64,000 nt of DNA from Oleiagrimonas soli (GTDB lineage: Bacteria; Pseudomonadota; Gammaproteobacteria; Xanthomonadales; Rhodanobacteraceae): NCBI RefSeq assembly GCF_000761445.1, contig NZ_KN196470.1:2374347-2438346 (forward strand). Reading direction: 5' to 3'. Position 1 is the first letter of the stretch. Each line of letters opens with the position of its first letter. Shown piece after piece: positions 40,610 through 49,784 of the stretch. The notes beneath the pieces are model-generated. The model made no database searches, was not told the origin of the DNA, and saw only the letters and a program-made list of their open reading frames with translations. The position numbers and the translations under genes were made by a program.

Positions 40610-41041
40610 ATGATCATCTGGATCAAGAAACCGTTCGCCCTGTTGATTCACGAACGCCAACTCGCTGAGCACGGCGGCAATCCGGGCGTGCGCGACGCGA
40701 GCCTTCTGGACTCGGCGCTGGCGCGTCCCCAGCAGTTGCACTCCTACGGCGATCCGCCGCCCGATCTGGCCGATCTTGCGGCGAGTCTAGCCTTCGGGTT
40801 GTCGCGCAACCACCCTTTCATCGACGGCAACAAGCGCACTGCCGCCGTCGCATGCGAAACCTTCATCATGCTCAATGGGGCAAGGTTGGAGGCGGACGAT
40901 CTCGAGCTGTATCCGCAATACATCGGCCTGGCCGAAGGCAGCCTCAGCGAAGCGGACTTCGCCGCATGGCTGCGCGATCACCTGAAACTGGAAACCGACG
41001 ACAGCGTGCACGAATCCCCTGCCCGCTACCGCGCGGGCTGA
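40610..41041 (+). CDS. Doc-like (Fic-family) toxin
   Basis: A 143-residue death-on-curing toxin; relatives phosphorylate elongation factor Tu and stop translation. The Doc motif HxFx(D/N)(A/G)NKR is complete as HPFIDGNKR at residues 68-76. The opening WIKKPFALLIHERQLAEHGG and RDASLLDSALARPQ are typical of this family. It follows the AbrB-type antitoxin on the same strand with a 6-base gap. The usual partner of Doc is Phd; the AbrB-type partner here is a known alternative. Confidence 0.9.
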   Translation: MIIWIKKPFALLIHERQLAEHGGNPGVRDASLLDSALARPQQLHSYGDPPPDLADLAASLAFGLSRNHPFIDGNKRTAAVACETFIMLNGARLEADDLELYPQYIGLAEGSLSEADFAAWLRDHLKLETDDSVHESPARYRAG

Positions 41042-41393
41042 TCTCGGGGACAGGGCACGCCCCTCCATCACTCTCGGTCAGTTCGAGCGACGGAACAGCG
41101 TGAGGTCAAACACGGCTCATTTCCCGACGACATGGCATAGCGCTAGTCGTACAGACCCATGTGCGGATAGACAACCTCACGTCCAAACGCCATCCGCACA
41201 TGGACACGAGAGCATCTCGAAACCCCGTACCACAAGCACTCCCACGGTCGCCCCCACGGCCGTCATTCCTGCGAAAGCAGGAACCCAGTGACTTTCGAGC
41301 CACGGACAGCAAAAACACGGAATCCGACTTCCACCATGATGACGCGCCGAGGAATTTCCCCTGGTTTCCGAAAGCGACGCACCGCGCATCAGC
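41042..41393. other. Intergenic stretch with inverted repeat and REP-like unit
   Basis: No gene seen. It holds a perfect 12-bp inverted repeat (CCATGTGCGGAT at 41157-41168, ATCCGCACATGG at 41192-41203) and one unit of the dispersed repeat at 41262-41296. Confidence 0.6.
41262..41296 (+). repeat. Single unit of the dispersed repeat (C)
   Basis: GTCATTCCTGCGAAAGCAGG followed by AACCCAGTGACTTTC. The hairpin CCTGCG-AA-AGCAGG core and the CCAGTGACTT tail match the right ends of copies A and B. It is likely a lone unit or remnant. Confidence 0.75.
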
Positions 41394-42674
41394 TCAGGAA
41401 GAACCCGTCTCTCGCACCGACTCACCCTCGCCCGCTTCCGCCCCCTTGCGCGTCGCCCAACGCACCACCTTGCCGATGCTCAGCCCCTGCACCAGGATCG
41501 AGAACACCACGATGTAATACGTCATGCCCAGGATAAGGTCGCGCGACGGGCCGACCGGCAGCGACAACGCCAGCGCGATCGAGATCGCGCCGCGCAGCCC
41601 GCCCCAGGTCAGCACCTGCCACGCACCGCGCGGCATGTTGAAGTAGCGTGACAACACCGCCATCGGCGCACCCGCGCACAGCAGTCGCGCCAGCAGCGCC
41701 ACCACGATCATGCCGGCCGACACCAGCAACACCTGCAGCGAGAACGTCACCGCCGCGAACTCCAACCCGATCAGCACGAACAGCACCGAGTTGAGCATCC
41801 AGTCCAGCAGCTCCCAGAACTCGTCGTGATGCTTGCGCGTCAGTTCGGACATGCCGAACTCGCGACCGTGCTCGCCGACCACCAGACCGGCCACCACCAT
41901 CGCTAGCGGCCCGGACACCTCCAGCTCGCGCGCCAGCGCATAGCCGCCCAGCACCGCGGCCAGCGTGATCAGAATCTCCACCTGGTAGTTGTCGATGGTG
42001 CGCAGCAGACGATAGATGATGTAGCCCAGCACGAGTCCGTAGACGAGACCGCCGCCCGCCTCGCGCGCCAGCAGCACAGCGCCGTGACCCCAGTCCGGCG
42101 CACCGCCGTCGGCGATCATGCCCAGCAGCATGGTGAACAGCACCACGCCGATGCCGTCGTTGAACAGCGACTCGCCGCTGATGATCACGTCCAGACTGCG
42201 CGGCGCACCGGCCGTACGGATGATGCCCGCCACCGCGACCGGATCGGTCGGCGAAATCAGCGCCCCGAAAATCAGGCAATACGGCAGCGACAGCGAAAGC
42301 CCCGCCCACCCCAACGCCAGCCACACCGCCCCGCCAATCAGCAGCGTCGAAGCCATCGTGCCCAGCACCGCCAAGGCCGTCACATGCCAGCGGTATGCAT
42401 GCAGATCGCTGAAATCCACCCCCAGCGCCGCCGCGAACAACAGCACCGACAGCATCCCCTTCAGCACCACCTCGGGAAAATCGATGGCATGGAGCAACGA
42501 CGTCTCATACGCATGCAGCCCGCCGAACCCGAGCCCGCTGAGCAGCGCCAGCACCAGCGACCCGACCAGCGCGATCACCATCACCCCGATCGCCGTCGGC
42601 AACCGCACGAAGCGATGGTTGATGTAGGCCACGCCCGCGGTGATCACCAGCAGGACGACAGCGATGTTGAACAT
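41394..42674 (-). CDS. Cation:proton antiporter (CPA1/NhaP type)
   Basis: A 426-residue inner-membrane Na+(K+)/H+ antiporter with about 12 hydrophobic helices. Characteristic segments are SLPYCLIFGALISPTDPVAVAGII with the ion-binding Asp region, and DVIISGESLFNDGIGVVLFTMLL (the GESLFND motif), then LTWGGLRGAISIALALSLP near the C-terminus. It exchanges cytoplasmic sodium or potassium for protons to hold pH and ion balance. The ATG at 42674 (MFNIAVVLLVITAGVAYIN) is chosen because it starts directly with the first helix. No regulator is nearby. Confidence 0.92.
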   Translation of the reverse strand: MFNIAVVLLVITAGVAYINHRFVRLPTAIGVMVIALVGSLVLALLSGLGFGGLHAYETSLLHAIDFPEVVLKGMLSVLLFAAALGVDFSDLHAYRWHVTALAVLGTMASTLLIGGAVWLALGWAGLSLSLPYCLIFGALISPTDPVAVAGIIRTAGAPRSLDVIISGESLFNDGIGVVLFTMLLGMIADGGAPDWGHGAVLLAREAGGGLVYGLVLGYIIYRLLRTIDNYQVEILITLAAVLGGYALARELEVSGPLAMVVAGLVVGEHGREFGMSELTRKHHDEFWELLDWMLNSVLFVLIGLEFAAVTFSLQVLLVSAGMIVVALLARLLCAGAPMAVLSRYFNMPRGAWQVLTWGGLRGAISIALALSLPVGPSRDLILGMTYYIVVFSILVQGLSIGKVVRWATRKGAEAGEGESVRETGSS

Positions 42675-42902
42675 GTATGTGCTCCGGATTCGGCTTAGTT
42701 CGGTGAATGCTGCCAACCGAACTGTCGGGAAAATTTGTCACTGACACCACTCTTTCGATCAATGTCCATTGGCCTGGCAGCTCTTTCGCAACGTTAGAAC
42801 CAAATCCCAAAGTTGGATATCGCTCGCCTTCCCGTCTCCGAAAAAAGCTTCTGACATGGCTTAGAACGCTGATGTGAAAGCCTCTATGTCGATGCTTTCA
42901 CG
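42675..42902. other. AT-richer spacer at the edge of the RM island
   Basis: No gene seen. Base composition is visibly more AT-rich than the flanking antiporter. Near its right edge a hairpin (GTGAAAGC / GCTTTCAC, at 42874-42881 and 42894-42901) abuts the hsdR stop codon and may end that transcript. Confidence 0.5.
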
Positions 42903-45900
42903 TCAGTCAGAACCAGAAGCATGACCATGCGCTCCTCTTGTTAGCGCCTCTTGCACGCTGTGATACAACGCCAGCCTGAAAGCTTCGTCATGAGCATGGA
43001 GCTTATAAAGCTCAAGCTCCTCTTTCCTTCGATGAAGCATCACATCCCTCATGATTTTGTCGAATGCAAGTTTCCGGGAATACGGATCCATGTTCTGGCT
43101 GAACTTCTTCTCGAAATCCGGATGTGTCCGGACGCTTTCTACAATGCTGAAGAACTTCACTCGCTGTTCTTCTGGCGTCGCATTCCAGCCCTGGAACCAG
43201 CGCTCATTGAAGCTTCGCACAATGTCATCCAGCGGATCTTCGTGAACTTCGTCACCGCGGTAACCCCTGGGGTTGGGGTTTTGCGGGTCGAGTTCGGACT
43301 CTGAATCATCCAACCCGATGGCTTGATTCAACTTTGTCCGCTGCAGACCATACGAGGACAAGTCAACGGACTCCAGGAGTTCATCCAGCGCATCCTGGTT
43401 GGGATCCTTGATCTTCAATTTCGGCACAAGGAACTTCAGGAACCAGAACAGCTGCTCCCAGGCAAGTACCTCAAATGGCATGATCGACGCCATCTGACCG
43501 TAGATCTTCAAGAACTGCTTGGCCTTGATCTTGTAGTCGACCTTTTCCTTGTCCTCGAACTCCAGCTCCTCGTTGAAACGTGCAGCTGCGGTGTCGATCA
43601 GTGGACTTAGCTTCTGCGCATCTTCGTTGCCGAAGAATCGAGTGCAAAAGTCCTCCACTTCGGTCCATTCGTAGACACCTGTCTCGTCAAGCGTCGCCTT
43701 CAGATCGTGCAAGACATTCACATCGGTCGCTTCGGACAGCCTCGTCACGGTAAAGAACGGATCGAAGGCTTTCTTGATGTCCTCGGTCGAATTGAAGAAA
43801 TCGAGCACGAAGAGGTCTTCCGTGCGTTTACCCAACTTCGGCGCGGAACGATTCAGACGCGACAGTGCTTGCACAGCCAGGACGTACTGCAACTTCTTGT
43901 CGACATACATGACGCAGAGCTTGGGCTGATCGAACCCCGTCAGATACTTGTTCGCCACGACCAGGAGCCGGAACATGTTTTCGACGTTCTGGCCATTCAA
44001 TTTCATCGGCCTGCCCTGTTCGTCATAGCCGTCGAAATAGAACCGCGTCTTGTCTTCGGGGAAGCCATTCATCTCGGCCTCGGTGTACTTGATGCCGTCG
44101 ACTTCCTTCTCTCCGGAGAACGCGATCAGCGCCTGGGTCGGGTTCCCGCGGCGCGCGAGTTCGGCCTGGACGGCTTTGTAGTAGCGGATCGCCGTCTCGA
44201 TGTTCTGCGTGACAATCATGCCCCTGGCCTTGCCACGTAGCTTCTTGATGTTCACTACGTTGCCGACGAAGTGCTCCACCATGACTTCGGCCTTGGTGTT
44301 GATTGTCTGCTGGCTGCGTTCAACATAGGCACGCAGTTTTTTCTGTGCCTTGACCGTATCGAAGCGCGGATTGTCCTCGATGGACTTCTGGATCTCGTAG
44401 TAGCTTTTGTAGGTCGTGTAGTTGGTCAGCACGTCGAGGATGAAGCCTTCCTCGATCGCCTGCTTCATGCTGTACAGGTGAAAAGGTTTGAAGCTACCGT
44501 CGGGCTGCTTTGTGCAGAACTTTTCCAGCGTGGTGTTTTTCGGTGTGGCGGTGAAGGCAAAGTAGGACGCGTTGCCGCGCATCTTGCGCGCCTGCATGGC
44601 GGCAAGAATCTTGTCCTGCGGATCGACCGCATCCGGATCTTCGCCGCCGCCCATGGCCTGATTCATCTTGTCGTGAGTCAGGCCACTCTGGCCACTGTGC
44701 GCCTCGTCGATTATCACAGCAAAGCGCCTATCGCTTAGATCGGCGATGCCGTCGATGATGAAGGGGAACTTCTGGATTGTGGTGATGATGATCTTCTTGC
44801 CGTTCTCCAGCGCGGCTTTCAGATCGGCCGAGCGCATCGCCGGGGCGACGATGTTCTTCACCTCGGAGAAATCCTTGATGTTGTCGCGCAGCTGCTTGTC
44901 CAGCAGGCGGCGGTCGGTCACCACGATCACGCTGTCGAACAGCGGTGCATCCAGCGCTCGCGCACCGGGCAATCCCAGGCGCTGCGGATAGGTCTCGATC
45001 AGCTGATAGGCCGTCCAGGTGATGCTGTTGGACTTGCCAGAGCCGGCCGAGTGCTGAATCAGGTAGCTTTGACCCACCCCATGGTCAGCAGCGTGGCCCA
45101 ACAACTGCCGCACCACGTCGAGCTGGTGGTAGCGCGGGAAGATCAGAGCCTTCTTGGCCAGCGGGGTAGTCTTGTCGCCATCCAACAGCACGAAGTGCTG
45201 GATGATCCCGGCGAGGCTTCCGGGCTGGAAGACCTCTTCCCACAGATACGCGGTCTTGTGGCCATTGGGGTTGGGCGGATTGCCCGCGCCCTCGTTGTGG
45301 CCCTTGTTGAACGGCAGGAACCAGGTGGCGCCGCCCGCCAGCTTGGTGGTCATCCAGACCTCGTCCGTATCGGCGGTCATGTGGACCAGCGTGCGGCCGA
45401 AATGCAACAGCGTCTGCGACGCATCGCGTTCGCGGTACTGCTTTTGCCCGTGGTAACGGGCGGTCTGATGGGTCCAGGCGTTCTTCAGTTCCAGCGTGAC
45501 AATGGGCAAGCCGTTCAGGAACAGCACCATATCCACCGATTCATTCGGGTTCGCCAAACTGTGATGCACCTGCCGGGTCACGCTCCAAATATTGGAAGCG
45601 AAGTTGTCGTGAACCCTTTGCGCAGAACTGGCCAGAGGCGCCGGATACATCAAAGTGAAGTGCGCGTCGTCAACGGGTAAGCCCTTTTTCAGTACGTGCA
45701 GCACGCCGTTACGCTTCACCAGTTTGTCGAACTGACCAAGGATCTTGGCCTGCCAGTCGGCGGGGTGGCGGTCCTTGAGCTTGTCCAGCGCCTTGCCTTG
45801 GGTCGCTTCCAGGAATTTCCAGAATAGGCGCGTGTCGAGCGCGAGAGCGGCGTCGAAGTCAGCGAGCCGGCCAATGCGGTAGGGGCCGGTCTCGGTGCCG

Positions 45901-45986
45901 CCTGTGGCCAGCTCCTCCGTGGTGGTGCCGGTCAGGTGCCGTTCGATGGCCTGTTCCAGCGCGATTTCCTTGGTGTTGCTGACCAT
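42903..45986 (-). CDS. hsdR: Type I restriction enzyme R subunit
   Basis: The motor and nuclease subunit of a type I restriction-modification complex: it translocates and cuts unmodified DNA. Of 1027 residues, the N-terminal nuclease core is Asp152...Glu166-x-Lys168 (DMVLFLNGLPIVTLELK). It is followed by two RecA-like helicase domains with Walker A SAGSGKS (313-319), DEAH (427-430), the SAT-like FTATP and motif V/VI segments (NKYLTGFDQPK, QALSRLNR). A helical C-terminal domain joins the HsdM-HsdS core. It starts 10 bases after the hsdS stop. Confidence 0.96.
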   Translation of the reverse strand: MVSNTKEIALEQAIERHLTGTTTEELATGGTETGPYRIGRLADFDAALALDTRLFWKFLEATQGKALDKLKDRHPADWQAKILGQFDKLVKRNGVLHVLKKGLPVDDAHFTLMYPAPLASSAQRVHDNFASNIWSVTRQVHHSLANPNESVDMVLFLNGLPIVTLELKNAWTHQTARYHGQKQYRERDASQTLLHFGRTLVHMTADTDEVWMTTKLAGGATWFLPFNKGHNEGAGNPPNPNGHKTAYLWEEVFQPGSLAGIIQHFVLLDGDKTTPLAKKALIFPRYHQLDVVRQLLGHAADHGVGQSYLIQHSAGSGKSNSITWTAYQLIETYPQRLGLPGARALDAPLFDSVIVVTDRRLLDKQLRDNIKDFSEVKNIVAPAMRSADLKAALENGKKIIITTIQKFPFIIDGIADLSDRRFAVIIDEAHSGQSGLTHDKMNQAMGGGEDPDAVDPQDKILAAMQARKMRGNASYFAFTATPKNTTLEKFCTKQPDGSFKPFHLYSMKQAIEEGFILDVLTNYTTYKSYYEIQKSIEDNPRFDTVKAQKKLRAYVERSQQTINTKAEVMVEHFVGNVVNIKKLRGKARGMIVTQNIETAIRYYKAVQAELARRGNPTQALIAFSGEKEVDGIKYTEAEMNGFPEDKTRFYFDGYDEQGRPMKLNGQNVENMFRLLVVANKYLTGFDQPKLCVMYVDKKLQYVLAVQALSRLNRSAPKLGKRTEDLFVLDFFNSTEDIKKAFDPFFTVTRLSEATDVNVLHDLKATLDETGVYEWTEVEDFCTRFFGNEDAQKLSPLIDTAAARFNEELEFEDKEKVDYKIKAKQFLKIYGQMASIMPFEVLAWEQLFWFLKFLVPKLKIKDPNQDALDELLESVDLSSYGLQRTKLNQAIGLDDSESELDPQNPNPRGYRGDEVHEDPLDDIVRSFNERWFQGWNATPEEQRVKFFSIVESVRTHPDFEKKFSQNMDPYSRKLAFDKIMRDVMLHRRKEELELYKLHAHDEAFRLALYHSVQEALTRGAHGHASGSD

Positions 45987-45996
45987 GCCCTTCCCC

Positions 45997-47286
45997 TTAA
46001 ATGACCTTGATCTTGCCCGTGACCGCCGCGTTGATCAGGGTTGTCTTATATTCCTTGAGCGTGGTGATCTGGCTTTCCTTGATTGAGATAGCCTGCTCGA
46101 TTTTCCCGGCTTTCTCTTCTACGTGCATGACAATTTCATCCTGTTCGCCCCGGATCGGGAACGCCATAGGCAGCCTCAAAAACATGTGGGGATAGAGCCT
46201 AAGGCGCGACGAATGCAGGCCTGTTGAAATCTTGTTGTATTGCTCGATGAAAGGCGTTGTACGCATCAGCCACTCCAGAAAACGCCGATTGAAAGCGTCT
46301 TTTCGCAACGGACGATAAACGCCATATGACGGACTGACGATCCCTGTGAAATCGGACACGCCCAAGGCACCCATCCACGCCCACATCGTGTTAATGACGA
46401 TATCTCCGGGCCGGCAGAGTTTTGATCCCGTGTAATCCTCTGCCATAAACATGTAGACGTTCTTATCAGAGCGAGCCGTCACGCCAGTTGTATGCGAGAC
46501 GGATAGGAGCTCTTCGGTGCCTTCCTCGGACCGCTCATTCACTTCCCGGAAGAGATACTTGCAGCGCCTCACTTCCCAATGCGCGGGAATCTGGTCAATC
46601 CAGTCGATGCCACTGTCCTTCATGGGGGCGTCGGGGTTCAGGCCGCGGGTGACGGCCTGCTGGATCAGGATCTGCCTGCGCTCGCGCAAGAGCTTGATCT
46701 GCTCCTCCTTGATCCGCACGGCCTCATCGATCTTCGCGCACTTGTCATCCAGAAACGACGCGATGGCGCGTTGCTCGGGGAGCTGGGGTAGCAGTATCGG
46801 GATTTGCCGCATGCGCGCTGGATTTAGATCCCATTGCCCAACGCGAACCCCATCAGATGCCGAGCCAAAATATGAAACGTAAAGCTTGCTGCGGATCGCA
46901 ATGTTGAAGAAGTGCGGATCAACCTCACGTACAAAGTCGAAAATGAAATAGGCGGGACTAACGATGCCGGTATGCGCAGAGACACCATATGACCCCTGCC
47001 ACGCCTTCATCTTGTTCATTCCGAACTGACCTTTGCGAAGCAGTTTATAGCCGCTTAGATCATCGGGAATGAAGTTGTGGTTGCTCTCCTGATCGTCGAC
47101 GTCACGTTCGATCACACCCTGCTCGCGGGTAATCGACAACAGCGGCAAGTCAGGATGATTCTTCTCGGAAACCGCCGTCAACATGGAGCCGATCTTCTCG
47201 ACGTCCCAATGGACTGGGACATCTCCAATCCAGTCGAAGCCCGATGGTTTGAAGCTATTGTGTTTCGGATAAACCGCAAGGTTCAT
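45997..47286 (-). CDS. hsdS: Type I restriction-modification specificity subunit
   Basis: Recognises the bipartite DNA target. The 429 residues contain two target-recognition domains, each introduced by a similar phrase (DWIGDVPVHWDVEKI near residue 20 and DWIDQIPAHWEVRRC near 228). Each domain ends with a conserved helical spacer (QRAIASFLDDKCAKIDEAVRIKEEQIKLLRERR and EQDEIVMHVEEKAGKIEQAISIKESQITTLKEYK). This internal duplication is the family hallmark. Its start overlaps the hsdM stop by four bases. Target sequence unpredictable from sequence alone. Confidence 0.95.
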   Translation of the reverse strand: MNLAVYPKHNSFKPSGFDWIGDVPVHWDVEKIGSMLTAVSEKNHPDLPLLSITREQGVIERDVDDQESNHNFIPDDLSGYKLLRKGQFGMNKMKAWQGSYGVSAHTGIVSPAYFIFDFVREVDPHFFNIAIRSKLYVSYFGSASDGVRVGQWDLNPARMRQIPILLPQLPEQRAIASFLDDKCAKIDEAVRIKEEQIKLLRERRQILIQQAVTRGLNPDAPMKDSGIDWIDQIPAHWEVRRCKYLFREVNERSEEGTEELLSVSHTTGVTARSDKNVYMFMAEDYTGSKLCRPGDIVINTMWAWMGALGVSDFTGIVSPSYGVYRPLRKDAFNRRFLEWLMRTTPFIEQYNKISTGLHSSRLRLYPHMFLRLPMAFPIRGEQDEIVMHVEEKAGKIEQAISIKESQITTLKEYKTTLINAAVTGKIKVI

Positions 47287-49676
47287 TCCGCTGACTCCAG
47301 CTCCGATTCCACTTCGACACCCAGGATATCCGCGATCAGCCCGTCCGCCTTTTTCTCCAGTGCCAGAATATCTCGCGTCACCTCGTCCAGGCTGCGTAGT
47401 GGTTTGTGTCGGTAGAAGTACTTGTTAAAGCTGATCTCGTAGCCGATCTTCACGCTATCAAGGTTGACCCAGGCTTCCTCTACATGCGGCTTCACCTCCG
47501 CCAGGAAGTAGCGGTGGATGCTGTCCTTCAGCGGCACGCTTTCCGCATCGCGCAGGTCGGTGGCGGTTTCGTAAGTCATGTAGCTGCCATCCTTCTGGCG
47601 GTACCAGCCGAAATCGGCCAGATCGCCGATGGCGCAGCCCAGATGAGTGGTCAGTTCGTCCAGATCGGCGCCTGAGAGCTTGTGCCGCTTGGCGATGACC
47701 TTTTCGGCAGCCTCGTCGTACCAGCTGACGGCGTTGAGAATCGCGTTCTTCTCAGGCGCAGAGAGCTTGAGCTTGCGGGCCTTGATCGCCTTGGTCACGC
47801 GGGTACGGAAGGCGTTGAAGTCGGCGGTTTCCTCGGTGCCGATGTCGCCCATCAGCACAGTGGCGGTTTCCAGCAGGTCGCGCAGGTTCGTCCAGCGCTT
47901 GGTGTCGGTCAGCTTGCCGCGCTGCTTGGCGTTGAGGGTGATGCCCTGCTCCTCGCACCACTGGGTGATGCCCTTGACCTGCCCCTTGAGAAAACCGGAC
48001 TCGTAGACCTTTTCGCCATGCTCGGCCCAGAGCCATGCCATCGGCTCGCGCAGGGACTTGTCGAAGCGCAGGGGCGCGATGCGCTCGGCGCTGAAGGCGG
48101 CGCGGCGCCGGTCAGGACGTTCGATGGTGACTTTGTAGTAGCCGAAGTCCTCGTTGTCGAACACCTTTACGGCGATACCGACGGGGTCGTTGTTGGCATC
48201 GATTTCGCGCTCGATGGGCGCGAAGGCCAGGTAGGCGTCGGTGATTTCCTTGATATGCTCGGGCGCGAATTCGCAGTTCTTGTCGCCCAGGTTCTTGCGC
48301 AGCTTGCGGTACAACAGGTTGGCGTCGATCAGCTGGACCTTGCCCTTGCGCGCATCTGGCTTCGCGTTGGTCAGCAGCCAGATGTAGGTGGTGATGCCGG
48401 TGTTGTAGAACAGGTTGTTGGGCAGCTGGATGATGGTGTCCAGCATGTCGTTCTCGATGATGTGACGGCGAATGTTGGATTCACCGCCGCCCGCGTCGCC
48501 GGTGAACAGGCTGGAGCCGTTGTGGACCGAGGCGATACGCGAGCCGATCGGGCTGGTGCCCACCGGTTTCATTTTGTTGACCATCTCCATCAGGAACAGG
48601 AGCTGGCCGTCCGAGGTGCGCGGTGTCGCGTCGGCGGTTTCCTTGGTGCCCCAGTAGTCGGCCAGCTCGACCAGGAATCGCGGATCGATGACGTCCTTGC
48701 CGTCCTTGATGTATTTGACCTCGCTGCTCCAGCTCTTGCCGTAGGGCGGATTGGACAGCATGAAGTCGAAGCGGTTGGCCGAGAATTCATCGGTGGAAAG
48801 CGTGGAGCCGACACGGATGTTCTCGGGATTGTTGCCCTTGATCATCATGTCCGACTTGCAGATGGCGTAGGTCTCGTCGTTGATTTCCTTGCCGTAGAGA
48901 TAGACGTCGCCCTGCGCCTGAATCGGGCCGTCCGCGTTCTTGATGTAGTTCTGTGACTCGGTGAGCATGCCGCCGCTGCCGCAGGCGGGGTCGTAGATGG
49001 TCATGACCGGCGGCAGCTGATCCTTGATCGGGTCGAAGACGAGGTGGGTCATGAGGTGGATCACCTCGCGCGGCGTGAAGTGCTCGCCGGCCTCCTCGTT
49101 GTTCTCTTCGTTGAACTTTCGGATCAGCTCCTCGAAGACATAGCCCATGCCCAGGTTGGACAGGGCCGGCAGTGTGTTGCCCTCCGGGTCTTCGACCTCA
49201 TGCGGCGTGAGGTTGATGTAGGGCGAGACGAATTTCTCGATGACATCGAGCAGCACCTGCTTGTCCGCCATGTGACGCATCTGATCGAGCAGCTTGAAGC
49301 GGGTGATGATCTCCTTGACGTTGCTGCTGAAGCCATCAAGGTAGTCCTCGATGTTGGCCAGCAAGATCTGCTGGTTGTTGGTGGCGGTGCTGTGCAGCTT
49401 CTTCAACGTCCACGGACTGGTGTTGTAAAACACGTAGCCCGAGGCTTCGCGCAACGGCGCATCATCCAGCTCCAGCGCCTGCATCTCCTCCTTCTGGTAG
49501 CGCACTTCTTCCAGGACAGCGTCCTTGGTCGGTTCCAGGAGCGTGTCCAGACGCCGCAGCACGACCATCGGCAGGATCACGTCGCGGTACTTGCCGCGCA
49601 CGTAGACATCGCGCAGGCAATCGTCGGCGATGCGCCAGATGAAGGAAACGAGTTGGTTGTGGGACTGCTGATTCAT
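47283..49676 (-). CDS. hsdM: Type I restriction-modification methyltransferase subunit (extended)
   Basis: N6-adenine methyltransferase that protects host DNA. The 797 residues are longer than the ~500-530 of classical HsdM. Order: helical N-terminal domain (1-165), SAM-binding DPACGSGGML at 229-238, and catalytic NPPY at 309-312. A ~300-residue C-terminal extension follows, including a helical segment that ends in a coiled-coil-like EVTRDILALEKKADGLIADILGVE. It is first in the operon (hsdM-hsdS-hsdR, all minus strand) and probably provides the promoter in the 49677-49784 gap. Confidence 0.94.
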   Translation of the reverse strand: MNQQSHNQLVSFIWRIADDCLRDVYVRGKYRDVILPMVVLRRLDTLLEPTKDAVLEEVRYQKEEMQALELDDAPLREASGYVFYNTSPWTLKKLHSTATNNQQILLANIEDYLDGFSSNVKEIITRFKLLDQMRHMADKQVLLDVIEKFVSPYINLTPHEVEDPEGNTLPALSNLGMGYVFEELIRKFNEENNEEAGEHFTPREVIHLMTHLVFDPIKDQLPPVMTIYDPACGSGGMLTESQNYIKNADGPIQAQGDVYLYGKEINDETYAICKSDMMIKGNNPENIRVGSTLSTDEFSANRFDFMLSNPPYGKSWSSEVKYIKDGKDVIDPRFLVELADYWGTKETADATPRTSDGQLLFLMEMVNKMKPVGTSPIGSRIASVHNGSSLFTGDAGGGESNIRRHIIENDMLDTIIQLPNNLFYNTGITTYIWLLTNAKPDARKGKVQLIDANLLYRKLRKNLGDKNCEFAPEHIKEITDAYLAFAPIEREIDANNDPVGIAVKVFDNEDFGYYKVTIERPDRRRAAFSAERIAPLRFDKSLREPMAWLWAEHGEKVYESGFLKGQVKGITQWCEEQGITLNAKQRGKLTDTKRWTNLRDLLETATVLMGDIGTEETADFNAFRTRVTKAIKARKLKLSAPEKNAILNAVSWYDEAAEKVIAKRHKLSGADLDELTTHLGCAIGDLADFGWYRQKDGSYMTYETATDLRDAESVPLKDSIHRYFLAEVKPHVEEAWVNLDSVKIGYEISFNKYFYRHKPLRSLDEVTRDILALEKKADGLIADILGVEVESELESAE

Positions 49677-49758
49677 GGCGTTCCGGTATTCCTATGATTC
49701 TTTACTGCACCACCGTGGCATCAAGTAATCACTCAAGGACACAGTCGCAAAAATCTGA

Positions 49759-49774
49759 GCCATGTTCCCATGGC
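49759..49774 (-). terminator. Possible hipA terminator
   Basis: Six-bp stem GCCATG / CATGGC with a four-base loop. On the minus strand it is followed by TCAGATTTTT, so it may be a weak terminator after hipA. Confidence 0.4.
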
Positions 49775-49784
49775 CAAGGTTTCA

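Noticed and set aside
42675-42902. Phage attachment site at the left edge of the RM island
   Set aside because: No direct repeat shared with the right edge, no integrase and no tRNA end were found here.
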